DNA of 64,000 nucleotides from Sphingomonas citri (GCF_019429485.1 NZ_JAHXZN010000001.1:496001-560000), one strand, 5' to 3'. Positions 8,992 through 18,547 are shown, counted from the stretch's first letter. Numbers and translations: made by a program. The notes: generated by a model not told the origin, from the letters alone.

Positions 8992-9779
8992 CCGCCGAGC
9001 GCCTCGACCAGCGCCTGCACCTTGCGCTGGCGCCACTGCGGCGTCGGCGCGATCAGCCAGTAACCGAGCCGCGACGGCACCGCCTCGCCGACCACCACCA
9101 GCCGCCCGGCCTCGACGTCGCGCGTCGCGAGCAGTTCGGGCACGGTGGCGCGCCCCAGGCCGGCCGCGGCGGCGTCGATCGCCAGCCCCGCGTCACCGAC
9201 GCGCACTTGCGGCGCGCCGTCGCCCGCGGGCGCGCCGGGCCATTGGATCACCGCCGACGCGCCGCCGCCCGCGCGCTCCACCGTCACCAGCCCCTCGCTC
9301 TCGATCGCCTCGCCTTCCAGCGCACCGGGGCCCTCGCCCCAGCGGATCGCGAGGTCGAGGTTGGCCTCGGTGAAATCGACGTTGTCGTCGGCTGCGACGA
9401 GCGCGAAGCGCAGCTCGGCATCGCCGGCGGCGATCTCGGCGAGGCGCGGCAGCAGCCATTTCTCGGTGACGTCGCGGGGCGCCGCGATCGTCAGCGACTT
9501 GGACGACTGGCCCGCCTGCATCGCACGCACCGCTTCCTCGAACTCGAGGAAGCCCTGGCGCAGCGGCGCGAGCCCCGCCTCGCCCTCGGGAGTCAGCTCC
9601 AGCCCCTTGGTGGTGCGGCGGAACAGGACGACGCCCAACGTGTCCTCCAGCGCGCGGATCTGCTGGCCGACCGCCGCGGGGGTCACCGCCAATTCGTCGG
9701 CGGCACGGGTGAAGGAGAGGTGGCGCGCCGCCGCGTCGAGCACGCGCAGACCGTTGAGCGGCAGGTGGGTGCGCTTCAC
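8988..9779 (-). CDS. LysR-family transcriptional regulator (GcvA-like)
   Basis: A 263-residue regulator with an N-terminal winged helix-turn-helix (LPLNGLRVLDAAARHLSFTR then ADELAVTPAAVGQQIRALED) and a shortened periplasmic-binding-like effector domain (AAPRDVTEKWLLPRLAEI, LDLAIRWGEG). LRVLDAAARHLSFTRAADEL is typical of the GcvA/AmpR branch. The start is a GTG that overlaps the apaG stop (GTGA), so expression is coupled to metZ-apaG. Being inside an operon and not divergent from a target, its regulon cannot be inferred. Confidence 0.9.
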   Translation of the reverse strand: MKRTHLPLNGLRVLDAAARHLSFTRAADELAVTPAAVGQQIRALEDTLGVVLFRRTTKGLELTPEGEAGLAPLRQGFLEFEEAVRAMQAGQSSKSLTIAAPRDVTEKWLLPRLAEIAAGDAELRFALVAADDNVDFTEANLDLAIRWGEGPGALEGEAIESEGLVTVERAGGGASAVIQWPGAPAGDGAPQVRVGDAGLAIDAAAAGLGRATVPELLATRDVEAGRLVVVGEAVPSRLGYWLIAPTPQWRQRKVQALVEALGG

Positions 9780-10189
9780 TCCGCCACCGCCGGCGCGGTC
9801 AGCGCGAAGCGCGGGATGGCGACGTCGAACAGCTGCCCGTCCTCGGCAATCATGCGATAGCTGCCCTGCATGGCGCCGCTGGGCGTGGCGAGCGGGCAGC
9901 CCGAGACATAATCGTAGCTCGCGCCCGGCGCGATCAGCGGCTGCTCGCCGACCACGCCCTCGCCCTCCACGGTGTGACGCGCCCCGTTGCCGTCGGTAAT
10001 GACCCAGTGGCGCGTGAGCAGCTGCACCGCGCCGTTACCGTCATTCTCCAGCCGAATGTGATAGGCCCAGAACCAGCGCCCGCGCGCCGGCTCGGACTGT
10101 TCGGGCAGATAGCTGACCGAGACCCGCACGGTGACCGTCCCGGTCGTCGTGGCGAGCGGGAACAGCGCCTCCATGCCGATCGCGGTCAT
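9776..10189 (-). CDS. apaG: ApaG-domain protein
   Basis: A 137-residue ApaG protein with a fibronectin-III-like fold. It shows the conserved YLPEQSEPARGRWFWAYHI, LLTRHWVITDGNGARHTVEG, GVVGEQPLIAPGASYDYVSG and PSGAMQGSYRM blocks. Family members are associated with cobalt/magnesium tolerance and Ap4A-related phenotypes, but the molecular role is unclear. The start ATG overlaps the metZ stop and its stop overlaps the LysR GTG, so it is tightly embedded between them. The metZ-apaG pairing is a common sphingomonad arrangement. Confidence 0.95.
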   Translation of the reverse strand: MTAIGMEALFPLATTTGTVTVRVSVSYLPEQSEPARGRWFWAYHIRLENDGNGAVQLLTRHWVITDGNGARHTVEGEGVVGEQPLIAPGASYDYVSGCPLATPSGAMQGSYRMIAEDGQLFDVAIPRFALTAPAVAE

Positions 10190-11391
10190 AGGCCGACCTG
10201 CCGGAGCGCCTGGTCGAGATCGTCGATCAGGTCCTGTGGATCCTCGAGGCCGACGTTGAGCCGCAACAGCCCCTCGGTCACGCCCATCTCGGCGCGCGCC
10301 TCGGCGCTGACGCCGAAATGGGTGGTGGAGGCAGGATGCGTCATCAGCGAGCGAGAATCGCCGATATTGTTCGAGATGTCGATCAGTTGCAGCGCGTTGA
10401 GCAGCGCGTGCGCCTGGGCGCGGTCGGCGACCTCGAAGGCGAAGATCGGGCCGGTCGCGACCATCTGCGCCATCGCCAGCGCGTGCTGCGGGTGGCTCGG
10501 CAGGCCGGGATGCAGGATCCGTGGCACCCGGCCCTCGAGGAATCGCCCGACCGTGACCGCGTTCTCCGACTGGCGACGGACGCGCAGGTCGAGCGTCTCC
10601 AGCCCCTTGAGCACGACCCAGGCGTTGAAGGCGCTGAGCGTCGGCCCGGTGTTGCGGGTGAAGGGCAGCAACGTGTTGGTGATGAAATCCTCGCTGCCGC
10701 ACACCGCGCCGGCGAGCACGCGGCCCTGCCCGTCCATCATCTTGGTGGCAGAATACGCGACCACGTCGGCGCCGAACTCGAGCGGGCGCTGGAGCGCGGG
10801 CGTGGCGAAGGCATTGTCGACCACGCTGACGATCCCGCGCTCGCGCGCGATGCCGCACACGGCCTTGAGGTCGACCACGTCCATCGTCGGGTTGGCGGGG
10901 GTCTCGAAGAAGAAGACCTTGGTGTTGGGCCGCACCGCCGCCTCGAACGCACCCGGATCGCGCGCGTCGACCGTGGTCGACTGGATGCCGAAGCGCGGCA
11001 GCAGGGTGTCGACCAGCCAGCGGCACGAACCGAAGGCGGCGCGACCGGCGACGACATGGTCGCCCTGCTGGAGCTGGCACAGCAGCGCCGCGGTCATCGC
11101 CGCCATGCCAGTGGCCATCGTGCGACACGCCTCGGCGCCCTCGAGCAGCGCGATGCGGTGTTCGAGCATCTCGACGGTCGGGTTCTGCAGGCGGGAATAG
11201 GTCATCCCCTCCTGCTCTCCGGCGAAGCGCGCTGCGGCGTCCTCGGCACAGTCGTAGCTGTAGCCCGAGGTGAGAAAGATCGCCTCCGAGGTCTCGCCGA
11301 ACTCGGATCGGGCCGTGCCGCCGCGCACCGCGAGGGTGGCGGGGCGCCAATGCTGGGTGACCGACCGGTCCTGTCCGCTACGCCGCTTCAT
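10186..11391 (-). CDS. metZ: O-succinylhomoserine sulfhydrylase
   Basis: A 401-residue PLP enzyme of the Cys/Met metabolism family that makes homocysteine directly from O-succinylhomoserine and sulfide. The PLP lysine is Lys217 in AYSATKMMDG. ETPANPTMDVVDL and SLMTHPASTTH are further family blocks, and TYSRLQNPTVEMLEHRIALL is the usual N-terminal motif. The ATG at 11391 gives the family start; a longer open frame extends upstream but is low-complexity. Together with ahcY upstream in the window it belongs to the methionine cycle. It heads a metZ-apaG-lysR-GNAT chain in which each junction is a 4-base overlap. Confidence 0.93.
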   Translation of the reverse strand: MKRRSGQDRSVTQHWRPATLAVRGGTARSEFGETSEAIFLTSGYSYDCAEDAAARFAGEQEGMTYSRLQNPTVEMLEHRIALLEGAEACRTMATGMAAMTAALLCQLQQGDHVVAGRAAFGSCRWLVDTLLPRFGIQSTTVDARDPGAFEAAVRPNTKVFFFETPANPTMDVVDLKAVCGIARERGIVSVVDNAFATPALQRPLEFGADVVAYSATKMMDGQGRVLAGAVCGSEDFITNTLLPFTRNTGPTLSAFNAWVVLKGLETLDLRVRRQSENAVTVGRFLEGRVPRILHPGLPSHPQHALAMAQMVATGPIFAFEVADRAQAHALLNALQLIDISNNIGDSRSLMTHPASTTHFGVSAEARAEMGVTEGLLRLNVGLEDPQDLIDDLDQALRQVGL

Positions 11392-11577
11392 GCGCGCACG
11401 CTTAGCCCCCGGCGGCGCGCGGAGACAAGGGGCAGCGCAGGTGAGGAGGCTTGTCGCCGCGGCGGCGCTGCCGCAAGGGAGCCGAGTGTTTCTGCGCAGG
11501 CAGGAACTCAGGATGATGACCCGCCACGCTCGCGGCCCTGCGCTCCTGCGTGCGCGGGAGCACAAGTGGGGAAGTTG

Positions 11578-12819
11578 ATGGCCGCACGCGACGAGACGGT
11601 AACGACGCCCCGCCCCTGGTTACTCGGAATGACGATCGCGCTCGCCGCCGAGCTGCTGTTCCTGTTCCGCGTCACCGTGCCCGACAAGCCGGTGTTCGAC
11701 GAGGTCCATTACCTGCCCGCCGCGCGCGCGCTGCGCGACCTCAGCGGCCCTGCCAATATGGAGCACCCGCTGCTCGCCAAGGAGCTGATCGCGCTGGGGC
11801 TGCGGCTGTTCGGCGACGGGCCGCTGGGCTGGCGCGCGATGTCGACCGTGGCGGGCAGCGCGACGATCGCGGGGGTGTTCGCGCTGACCTGGCTGCTGAC
11901 CGGGCGCACCCGCGCGGCGCTGACCGGCGCGCTGCTCGCGGTGCTGGGCTTCACCGTCTACGTCCAGGCGAGGATCGCGATGCTGGACACCTTCCTGCTC
12001 GCCTTCCTGTTGTGGGGGATCGTGCTGCTCACCGCGGCGATGCGCGACGGCAGCGTGGCGCGCTGGATCGCCGGCGCGGCGCTGCTGGGACTCGCCACCG
12101 CATGCAAATGGGTCGCGGCGCCGTACGTGGCCGCGGCGGCGGTCACCTTCGTGATGATGAAGCGCGAGCGGCCCGCGCGCTGGCCGGGGCTCGGCGCGGT
12201 GCGCGCGCTGGCGCTGCTGGGCGGCGTGTCGGTGGCGGCGTACTTCCTTACCTTCGTCCCCGCCTTCTTCTACACCAACGAGCCGATGACGGTCGAGCGG
12301 CTGCTGCCGTTCCAATGGGACATGTACCTGCGCCAGACGCAGAAGCTGCCGCACCACACCTATCAGTCGGACTGGTGGACTTGGCCGCTGCTGATCCGCC
12401 CGATCTGGTACCTCTACGAGCCGGTCGATGGCGCGCAGCGCGGCATCATCCTGCTCGGCAACCCCGCGGTGATGTGGGGCGGGCTGGCGGCAGTGGCGGC
12501 ATGTTATTGGGGCTGGGTGAAGCGCGGGTCGGCGCGGCTGCTCGCGCCCGCGGTGCTGTGGACCTTCGCGGTGGGGATCTTCGCTATTATCCCCAAGTCG
12601 CTGGGGTTCTATTATTATTACTATCCGGCCAGCGTCTTCCTCAGCATCGCGCTGTCGGTGGCACTGGACCATTGGCGCGCGCGGCTGGGTTGGTGGGACG
12701 AAATGTATCTGCTGCTGGCGTTCGCGCTGACGCTCTACTTCCTGCCGGTGCTCACCGCCGCCCCGCTGGCGCATGCCGCGGCCTTCCACCGCTGGACGTG
12801 GTTCCCGAGCTGGGTTTGA
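11578..12819 (+). CDS. Dolichyl-phosphate-mannose--protein mannosyltransferase-type membrane glycosyltransferase (GT39/PMT)
   Basis: A 413-residue integral membrane protein with about ten predicted helices. The first external loop carries the Asp-Glu pair of PMT enzymes (PVFDEVHYLPAARAL) and then MEHPLLAKELIALGLRLFG, both hallmarks of bacterial PMT/GT39 proteins that move a sugar from a polyprenyl phosphate onto protein. A C-terminal PMT four-helix region is recognisable (LGFYYYYYPASVFLSIALS). The start ATG follows GGGGAAG. The gene is divergent from metZ, with about 190 bp between them. The acceptor protein is not known. Confidence 0.9.
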   Translation: MAARDETVTTPRPWLLGMTIALAAELLFLFRVTVPDKPVFDEVHYLPAARALRDLSGPANMEHPLLAKELIALGLRLFGDGPLGWRAMSTVAGSATIAGVFALTWLLTGRTRAALTGALLAVLGFTVYVQARIAMLDTFLLAFLLWGIVLLTAAMRDGSVARWIAGAALLGLATACKWVAAPYVAAAAVTFVMMKRERPARWPGLGAVRALALLGGVSVAAYFLTFVPAFFYTNEPMTVERLLPFQWDMYLRQTQKLPHHTYQSDWWTWPLLIRPIWYLYEPVDGAQRGIILLGNPAVMWGGLAAVAACYWGWVKRGSARLLAPAVLWTFAVGIFAIIPKSLGFYYYYYPASVFLSIALSVALDHWRARLGWWDEMYLLLAFALTLYFLPVLTAAPLAHAAAFHRWTWFPSWV

Positions 12820-12851
12820 ACCTCACGCAAACACGTGATGATCCGGAGTCG

Positions 12852-12903
12852 GCGGAAGGCGTGCAGACGGTCGTTCTAGCTCGACGGCTTGCACGTCTTC
12901 CGC
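12852..12903. terminator. Long imperfect inverted repeat between convergent genes
   Basis: Two 22-base arms (18 of 22 positions pair) flank an 8-base loop. The element ends exactly at the stop codon of the aldo/keto reductase gene and lies 33 bases after the PMT stop. Its position between convergent genes suggests a bidirectional terminator. Confidence 0.55.
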
Positions 12904-13698
12904 TTACAGCTCGCGCGGATCCGGCCCCATGCGACCGTCGGGATCGTCCATCCCGTCGATCGCTACGACGTCTTCCTCGCTCAGGCGCAGCTCAGTCGCC
13001 TGCCAGTTGCTCGCGAGATGCTCGGGGTTGCCTGCCTTCGGTATAACCGCCAGCCCCTTGGTGAGGTGCCAGGCGATCAGCACCTGCGCCGGCGTCGCGT
13101 TTAGCCGCTCGGCGATCGCGACCACGCGCCCGTCGCGCAGCGTCTCGCCCTGCCCCAGCGGCGACCAGCTCTGGGTGACGATCCCGCGCTCGCGGTTGTA
13201 CGCCTGCAACTCGCGCTGCTGGAAGGTCGGGTGAAGCTCGATCTGGTTGACCGCGGGCACCACACCAGTCGCGTCGATGATCGCGTCGAGATGCTCGGGC
13301 AGGAAGTTGGACACACCGATCGAGCGCGCCTTGCCCGCGTCGCGCAGCTGCACCAGCGCCTGCCACGCCTCGACATAGCGCTCGCCGGCGGGGTGCGGCC
13401 AGTGGATCAGGTACAAATCGACATGGTCGCGCCCGAGCAGCGCCAGGCTGGCGTCGAGCGCGGCCGCGGCGTCACCGTGCTGGTCGTGCCACAATTTGGT
13501 GGTGAGCCACACGTCGTCGCGGCCAAGGCCTTCGCCGACACCGCGCTCATTGTGGTACAATGCCGCGGTGTCGACGAGCCGGAAGCCGAGGTCGAGCCCG
13601 GCGCGCACCACGGCGGCCACCTGAGAGTCGGGGATCTGATAGGTGCCGAGCCCGAGTTGGGGCATCAGGCGGCCGTCGTTGAGCGTGAGATCGGTCAT
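12904..13698 (-). CDS. Aldo/keto reductase (2,5-diketo-gluconate reductase-like)
   Basis: A 264-residue NADPH-dependent carbonyl reductase with the complete AKR catalytic tetrad: Asp43 in FRLVDTAALY, Tyr48 in the same block, Lys68 in VWLTTKLW and His99 in LYLIHWPHP. SIGVSNFLPEHLDAII and the NADP phosphate-binding region AVIPKAGNPEHLASN are present. The sequence is closest to the small AKRs of the DkgA/B type that reduce 2,5-diketogluconate or methylglyoxal. The start ATG gives the family N-terminus MTDLTLNDGRLMPQLGLGTY. It is divergent from the dedA gene. Confidence 0.94.
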   Translation of the reverse strand: MTDLTLNDGRLMPQLGLGTYQIPDSQVAAVVRAGLDLGFRLVDTAALYHNERGVGEGLGRDDVWLTTKLWHDQHGDAAAALDASLALLGRDHVDLYLIHWPHPAGERYVEAWQALVQLRDAGKARSIGVSNFLPEHLDAIIDATGVVPAVNQIELHPTFQQRELQAYNRERGIVTQSWSPLGQGETLRDGRVVAIAERLNATPAQVLIAWHLTKGLAVIPKAGNPEHLASNWQATELRLSEEDVVAIDGMDDPDGRMGPDPREL

Positions 13699-13777
13699 GC
13701 GCGTCGAACCGTTGCTGGACGGCACAGTTCCACTTTGCGGCTTCCCTTTCGCATCCGCGTGACGCAAGCGCAGCATC

Positions 13778-14410
13778 ATGGTCGAGAAGATCCTTGCCGC
13801 GCTCGCCGGCTTCGCCATCGCCGTGATCTCCGCCGGCGGCTATTGGGGCATCGCGCTGCTGATGGCGATCGAGAGCGCGTGCATCCCGCTGCCGTCCGAG
13901 ATCATCATGCCCTTCGCGGGCTATCTGGTCTCCACCGGCGAGCTCAACCTCTTCCTCGCCGCGACCGCGGGCGCGATCGGCTGCAACATCGGCTCGGTCG
14001 TCGCCTATGAGATCGGTCGCCGCGGCGGGCGGCCGATGGCGGAGAAGTTCGGCCGCTACGTCCTCATCGGCCCCGGCGAACTCGACCTCGCCGACCGCTT
14101 CTTCAACCGCTGGGGTGCGTGGGCGATCCTGATCGGGCGGATGCTACCCGTGATCCGCACCTTCATCGCCTTTCCCGCCGGGGTGGCGCGGATGAAGCTG
14201 ATCCCGTTCCACGTCTACACCTTCGTGGGTTCTTGGCCCTTCTGCCTGCTGCTCGCCTGGATCGGCATGACGTTGGGCGACAAGTGGAACAGCGACCCGC
14301 GGCTGAAGGCCTTCTTCCACCGCGCCGACGCGGCGATCGGCGTGGTGCTGGTCGCGGCGATCGCCTTCTACGTCTGGCACCGGGTCCGCGGCCTGAAGAA
14401 GCACGGCTGA
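13778..14410 (+). CDS. DedA-family membrane protein
   Basis: A 210-residue protein with four to five membrane segments. It holds the DedA/VTT-domain core: ESACIPLPSEIIMPFAGYL, NIGSVVAYEIGRRGGRP, and the FFNRWGAWAILIGRMLPVIR arm with the conserved Arg residues. DedA proteins are proton-dependent and linked to lipid-carrier (undecaprenyl phosphate or phospholipid) flipping and membrane homeostasis. Its exact substrate is not deducible. It converges on the lipoprotein gene, with only four bases between the stop codons. Confidence 0.93.
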   Translation: MVEKILAALAGFAIAVISAGGYWGIALLMAIESACIPLPSEIIMPFAGYLVSTGELNLFLAATAGAIGCNIGSVVAYEIGRRGGRPMAEKFGRYVLIGPGELDLADRFFNRWGAWAILIGRMLPVIRTFIAFPAGVARMKLIPFHVYTFVGSWPFCLLLAWIGMTLGDKWNSDPRLKAFFHRADAAIGVVLVAAIAFYVWHRVRGLKKHG

Positions 14411-14414
14411 GCCG

Positions 14415-15002
14415 TCAGCGCGGGCGCTCCCCGCGCCGCGGGGCGGGCCCGCGATCCGAGCGGTCCCTCATCGGACGCGGCGTGCGATAGCCCTCCGCGC
14501 GGTTATCCCGGCGCAGCTCGCGATACTCGCGCCGCACGTCCCCACGATACTCCTGGCGCGCGTCGCGCCGCCCCTGACGGAACTGGTCGCGCGTGATCGT
14601 GCCGCTGCGATAGGCGTCCCGGTTGGCGCGAAGGTCACCGCGATAGTCGCGCCGCTCGCGCCCTACGTCGCGGCGGAAGTCGCGCCAATTGTCGCGCACG
14701 TCGCGGCCGGCATAGCTGCCGCGGCGCTGCTGCCAGTAGCGCTGCTGGTTGTCGTTCCAGCGGTACGGGCGACGGTAGCGATCGTAGACGTAGACGCCGG
14801 TGCCCGGGTAATAGAAGCCGTCGTTCCAGCCGTAATAGCTCGGCGCGTAGCCGTAGCCGTATCCGCCGTACGGGTCGTCATAATAGCCGCCGCTGCCGAT
14901 GCCGAAGCCGACCCCGCTATAACCGTAGCCGGTCGAGCAGGCAGAGGTCATGAGCGCCAGCCCGCCGAGCAGGCCAGCGGCGACGATGTGGGTCCATCTC
15001 AT
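14415..15002 (-). CDS. Tyr/Gly-rich, Arg/Asp-rich putative lipoprotein
   Basis: A 195-residue exported protein with an N-terminal signal (MRWTHIVAAGLLGGLALM) ending in a weak lipobox (TSAC), so it may be lipid-anchored. A Gly/Tyr-rich segment follows (GGYYDDPYGGYGYGYAPSYY), and then a highly charged C-terminal half of Arg/Asp/Tyr repeats (RDVRDNWRDFRRDV, RRDYRGDLRANRDA). The ATG is five bases after GGAGAG. Such proteins are common in sphingomonads as hypothetical envelope proteins. The charged repeats suggest a structural or polyanion-binding role, which is inference only. Confidence 0.75.
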   Translation of the reverse strand: MRWTHIVAAGLLGGLALMTSACSTGYGYSGVGFGIGSGGYYDDPYGGYGYGYAPSYYGWNDGFYYPGTGVYVYDRYRRPYRWNDNQQRYWQQRRGSYAGRDVRDNWRDFRRDVGRERRDYRGDLRANRDAYRSGTITRDQFRQGRRDARQEYRGDVRREYRELRRDNRAEGYRTPRPMRDRSDRGPAPRRGERPR

Positions 15003-15091
15003 CGAAACTCTCCATACCACGGAGGAAGCGGCTGGTACGCGCCGCCAATGCGGAGCCAACGGCGCTGAGCCGGTGGCGGTTCCGGCGACGC

Positions 15092-15622
15092 TCAGTGACC
15101 CTCGAAGGCCACCAGCGCGCTGACCGCGATGTCCTCGTCGCGCAGTCGCTGGGCGCCGCCCAGGTCGGGCAGGTCGACGACGAACTGGGCCTGGCGCACC
15201 TCGGCACCGGCCTTGCGCAACAGCCGCACCGCGGCGCGCGCCGTGCCGCCGGTGGCGATGAGGTCGTCGACGAGCAGCACGCGCGCGCCCGGCGCACAGG
15301 CGTCGGCGTGGATCGCGATCCGGTCGCTGCCGTACTCGAGCGCATAATCCTCGGCGATGGTCGCCCCGGGCAGCTTGCCGTCCTTGCGGATCAGCAGCAC
15401 GCCGGCGCGCAGCGGCACCGCCAGCGCTGCGGCGAAGAGGAAGCCGCGTGCCTCGATCCCCGCGACCAGATCGACCGGCCCCTCGGTCGCCGCCACCATC
15501 CGCTCGACGCAGGCGGCCAAGCCGGCAGGATCGAGCAGCAGCGTGGTGATGTCGCGGAACTGGATGCCGGGTTTGGGGAAGTCGGGTATGGTCCGGATCA
15601 GGGCCCGAAGATCGTCGTTCAT
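15092..15622 (-). CDS. apt: Adenine phosphoribosyltransferase
   Basis: A 176-residue purine-salvage enzyme that forms AMP from adenine and PRPP. The PRPP-binding loop is VLLVDDLIATGGTA. FPKPGIQFRDITTLLLDP and the GIEARGFLFAAALA segment are diagnostic of Apt. Length and start match the family. It is monocistronic in appearance, between the lipoprotein gene and the divergent amidase gene. It can recycle the adenine released by the AMP nucleosidase encoded in this window. Confidence 0.97.
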   Translation of the reverse strand: MNDDLRALIRTIPDFPKPGIQFRDITTLLLDPAGLAACVERMVAATEGPVDLVAGIEARGFLFAAALAVPLRAGVLLIRKDGKLPGATIAEDYALEYGSDRIAIHADACAPGARVLLVDDLIATGGTARAAVRLLRKAGAEVRQAQFVVDLPDLGGAQRLRDEDIAVSALVAFEGH

Positions 15623-15781
15623 GCGCGGCTCCGCTGCGGCGGGAAAGAAGAAGGCGCGCCGAGGCGCGGAAGTCGCGGGTTCCTAGCCGTTGCGGGGCGG
15701 AAGTCCATCGCCGGGGCGTCGCGCGCTTGCCCAAGCAAGGGCGAACGCGCGAGAATAAGCGCGGATGATGAGGAGCAACCG

Positions 15782-17332
15782 ATGCGGGTGACGATGACGG
15801 CGATGGTTCTCACCGGGAGCCTGCTCGCGCTGCCCGCGACCGCGGCCCCGCAGGTGGAGGAAGTATCGCTCGAGCAGCTGAGCGCGCAGCTCGCCGCCGG
15901 CAAGACCAGCAGCGTCGCGCTCACTCGCGCCTATCTCGCGCGAATCGCCAAGATCGACCGCAGGGGCCCGACCCTGCGCAGCCTGATCGCGCTCAACCCC
16001 GATGCACTTGCCCAGGCGCGCGCGCTCGACGCCGAGCGCGTCGCCGGACGCGTCCGCGGCCCACTTCACGGCGTGCCGATCCTGCTCAAGGACAATATCG
16101 AGACCGCCGACCCGATCGCGACCACAGCCGGCAGCCTAGCGCTTGCCCGCAACATCACGCGCCGCGACGCTCCCTTGGTGGCGCGGCTGCGCGCGGCGGG
16201 CGCGGTGATCCTCGGCAAGACCAACCTGTCCGAATGGGCCAACATCCGCTCGACGCGCTCGATGAGCGGCTGGAGCGCGGTCGGCGGGCTGGTGCGCAAC
16301 CCCTATGCGCTCGATCGCACCGCCTGCGGCTCCTCCTCGGGCTCGGGCGCCGCGGTCGCCGCCAGCCTCGCCGCCGCGGCGGTAGGCACCGAGACCGACG
16401 GCTCGGTCACGTGTCCCTCGTCGATCAACGGGCTCGTCGGGCTGAAGCCGACGCTGGGGCTGGTCAGCGCCGAGCGCGTCGTGCCGATCAGCCATAGCCA
16501 GGACACGCCGGGGCCGATGGCGCGCAGCGTACGCGACGTCGCGCTGCTGCTCGGCGGGATGACCGGCGAAACCACCGACTATGCCGCCGCGCTCTCCACC
16601 AGCGCGCTGAGCGGCACGCGCGTCGCGGTGATCCGTCCGCCTGAACTGCGCCCCGCGCTCGCCTCGCGCTACGACGCCGCGCTGGCGGTACTTCGCGCCG
16701 CCGGCGCCGAGCTGGTCGAAGTCACGCCGCCCAAGCTCGAGGGGCTCGGCGAGGCCGAGCTGCTGGTGCTCAAGACCGAGCTCAAGGCCGATCTCAACGC
16801 CTATCTCGCCACCACGCCCGCGAGCGTCACGACGCGCACGCTCGCCGACGTGATCGCCTTCGACCGCGCCCATGCCGCGACCGAGATGCCGTATTTCGGC
16901 CAGGAGCTGTTCGAGGCCGCGGAGCAGACCAAGGGGCTCGACGACCCGGCCTATCGCGCCGCGCGCGCGACCTCGCTGCGGCTCGCCGGCGCGCAGGGGA
17001 TCGACGCGATGCTGCGCCAGGCGCGCGCGACGCTGCTGGTGGAGCCAAGCTACGACGCCGCCTGGCCGAGCGACCGCGTCTATGGCGACCAATATGGCGG
17101 CCCCTCGGCGTCACAGCTGCCGGCGATCGCAGGCTATCCACACCTTACCGTGCCGATGGGGCTGGCGGACGGGCTGCCGGTCGGCCTCTCGTTCATCGCC
17201 ACGCGCGGCGGCGACCAGGCGGTGCTCGGCGCGGGCTATGCCTATGAGCAGCGCGCGCGGGCGCGGGTGGCGCCGCGTTACCTTGCCACGGCTGGGGTAA
17301 ATGCCGCGGCGGACGCCGGGGCCGTGCGCTGA
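15782..17332 (+). CDS. Exported amidase (amidase-signature family)
   Basis: A 516-residue hydrolase with a signal peptide (about 22 residues, ending PATAAP), so it acts in the periplasm or outside. The Ser-cisSer-Lys triad is recognisable: Lys103 in [10 protein letters not shown], the Ser run in [11 protein letters not shown], and the likely nucleophile Ser208 in [12 protein letters not shown]. The C-terminal block [20 protein letters not shown] is typical. The start ATG lies six bases after AGGAG. Family members hydrolyse linear amides, peptide amides or aryl amides. The periplasmic location suggests peptide or exogenous amide turnover, but the substrate is open. Confidence 0.93.
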   Translation: MRVTMTAMVLTGSLLALPATAAPQVEEVSLEQLSAQLAAGKTSSVALTRAYLARIAKIDRRGPTLRSLIALNPDALAQARALDAERVAGRVRGPLHGVPILLKDNIETADPIATTAGSLALARNITRRDAPLVARLRAAGAVILGKTNLSEWANIRSTRSMSGWSAVGGLVRNPYALDRTACGSSSGSGAAVAASLAAAAVGTETDGSVTCPSSINGLVGLKPTLGLVSAERVVPISHSQDTPGPMARSVRDVALLLGGMTGETTDYAAALSTSALSGTRVAVIRPPELRPALASRYDAALAVLRAAGAELVEVTPPKLEGLGEAELLVLKTELKADLNAYLATTPASVTTRTLADVIAFDRAHAATEMPYFGQELFEAAEQTKGLDDPAYRAARATSLRLAGAQGIDAMLRQARATLLVEPSYDAAWPSDRVYGDQYGGPSASQLPAIAGYPHLTVPMGLADGLPVGLSFIATRGGDQAVLGAGYAYEQRARARVAPRYLATAGVNAAADAGAVR

Positions 17333-17435
17333 CGAAGCCGGTTCATGGCGGCGTCGCGACTTGCTCATCGCGACGCCACGGAGACGGTGCGCGCGCGCGG
17401 CGTTGAGCGGGCAACATCCTCGCGGAGACGTATCC

Positions 17436-17837
17436 ATGAAAATCACGCGCAGCGGCGACATCGCCTCATCGCGCGGCCCGGCGAATTATTTCGCCGGCAC
17501 CGTTCGGCTCGACATGCCTTTCGAGGGCAGCGGTGCGCTCGCCGGCGCCACCGTCACCTTCGAGCCGGGCGCGCGCACCAACTGGCACACGCACCCGCTC
17601 GGCCAGACGCTGCTCGTCACCTTCGGACGCGGGCGGGTGCAGCGCGAGGGCGGCGCGATCGAGGAGATCGCGCCGGGCGACATCGTCTATTTCGCGCCCG
17701 ACGAGCGTCACTGGCACGGCGCCGCACCCGATGCCGCGATGACGCATATCGCCATCGCCGAGAAGAGGGACGGCAGCGCGGTCACGTGGCTCGATCCGGT
17801 CAGCGACGAAGAGTATGGCGGCGGGAGTGCGGCATGA
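17436..17837 (+). CDS. Cupin-domain protein
   Basis: A 133-residue single cupin. The two motifs are [18 protein letters not shown] (metal-binding His residues and the later Glu replaced by Gln/Thr context) and [20 protein letters not shown]. The pattern resembles small cupins related to carboxymuconolactone-decarboxylase C-terminal domains and manganese-dependent hydroxynitrile lyase-like proteins. The ATG is eight bases after GGAG; upstream open sequence is not family-like. Its stop overlaps the next start (ATGA), so the two proteins are co-expressed. Its substrate is unknown. Confidence 0.88.
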   Translation: MKITRSGDIASSRGPANYFAGTVRLDMPFEGSGALAGATVTFEPGARTNWHTHPLGQTLLVTFGRGRVQREGGAIEEIAPGDIVYFAPDERHWHGAAPDAAMTHIAIAEKRDGSAVTWLDPVSDEEYGGGSAA

Positions 17838-18547
17838 CCCGCCCGCGCCTGACCTGCCTGATGGCGGGCTCGCTCGACGGTCGGCTCCACCCGAGCCGCT
17901 GGACCGAGAGCCCCGACGGCACCGCGGCGGACTGGACCGGCGCCTATGAGGCGATCCACGACCGCTACACCGCGGACGGCTGGATCGTCGGCCGGGTCAC
18001 GATGGCGGAGATGGCGAGAGGCGAGCCGCATCCGCCTTCCCCCATCGGGGCGCCACCCCGTCCGCTCCATGTCGCGCGCGACCACGGCCCCTATGCGATC
18101 GCGCTCGATCGCGACGGCAAGCTCCACTTCACCGCGGCGGACATTCACGGCGACCATGTCATCGTGCTGCTCGGGCCGGACATCCCCGACTCGCATCTCG
18201 CCGAGCTGGTTGGCGACGGCGTCTCCTACATCGTTTGCCAGGAGCACGCCGGCCGGCTCGACCTCGCCGCCGCGCTGGACGTGCTGGGCGAGCGGTTCGG
18301 TGCGCGCCACCTGCTGCTCGAGGGCGGGGGCGGGGTGAACGGCAGCTTCCTCGCCGCCGGGCTGGTCGAGCAATTCGACCTCGTCCTCGCGCCCGCGCTG
18401 GACGGCAGCGACAGCCGCGCGATCGTCGAGGCCGGGGAGACAGGACTGAAAGGCAAGATCCGGCTCAAGCTGATCGGCGTCGACCCGCTCGCTCACGGCG
18501 CGCTTCATCTGCGCTACGCCGTCACCGTAGCTCAGGACGCGGTGTAG
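17834..18547 (+). CDS. RibD C-terminal/dihydrofolate-reductase-like protein
   Basis: A 237-residue protein with the RibD-C reductase fold. It has an N-terminal [20 protein letters not shown] (substrate and NADPH site), [12 protein letters not shown], and the strong [20 protein letters not shown] block followed by [13 protein letters not shown]. Stand-alone RibD-C proteins are usually uncharacterised NADPH reductases and are not true riboflavin biosynthesis enzymes. The start ATG overlaps the cupin stop. The last 16 bases overlap the 3' end of the convergent TadE gene. Confidence 0.9.
   Translation: MTRPRLTCLMAGSLDGRLHPSRWTESPDGTAADWTGAYEAIHDRYTADGWIVGRVTMAEMARGEPHPPSPIGAPPRPLHVARDHGPYAIALDRDGKLHFTAADIHGDHVIVLLGPDIPDSHLAELVGDGVSYIVCQEHAGRLDLAAALDVLGERFGARHLLLEGGGGVNGSFLAAGLVEQFDLVLAPALDGSDSRAIVEAGETGLKGKIRLKLIGVDPLAHGALHLRYAVTVAQDAV

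Noticed and set aside
14415..15734. A long open frame continuing upstream of the Tyr/Gly-rich lipoprotein
   Set aside because: Its first 240 residues run across apt in another frame. The signal peptide with GGAGAG five bases upstream fixes the true start at 15002.
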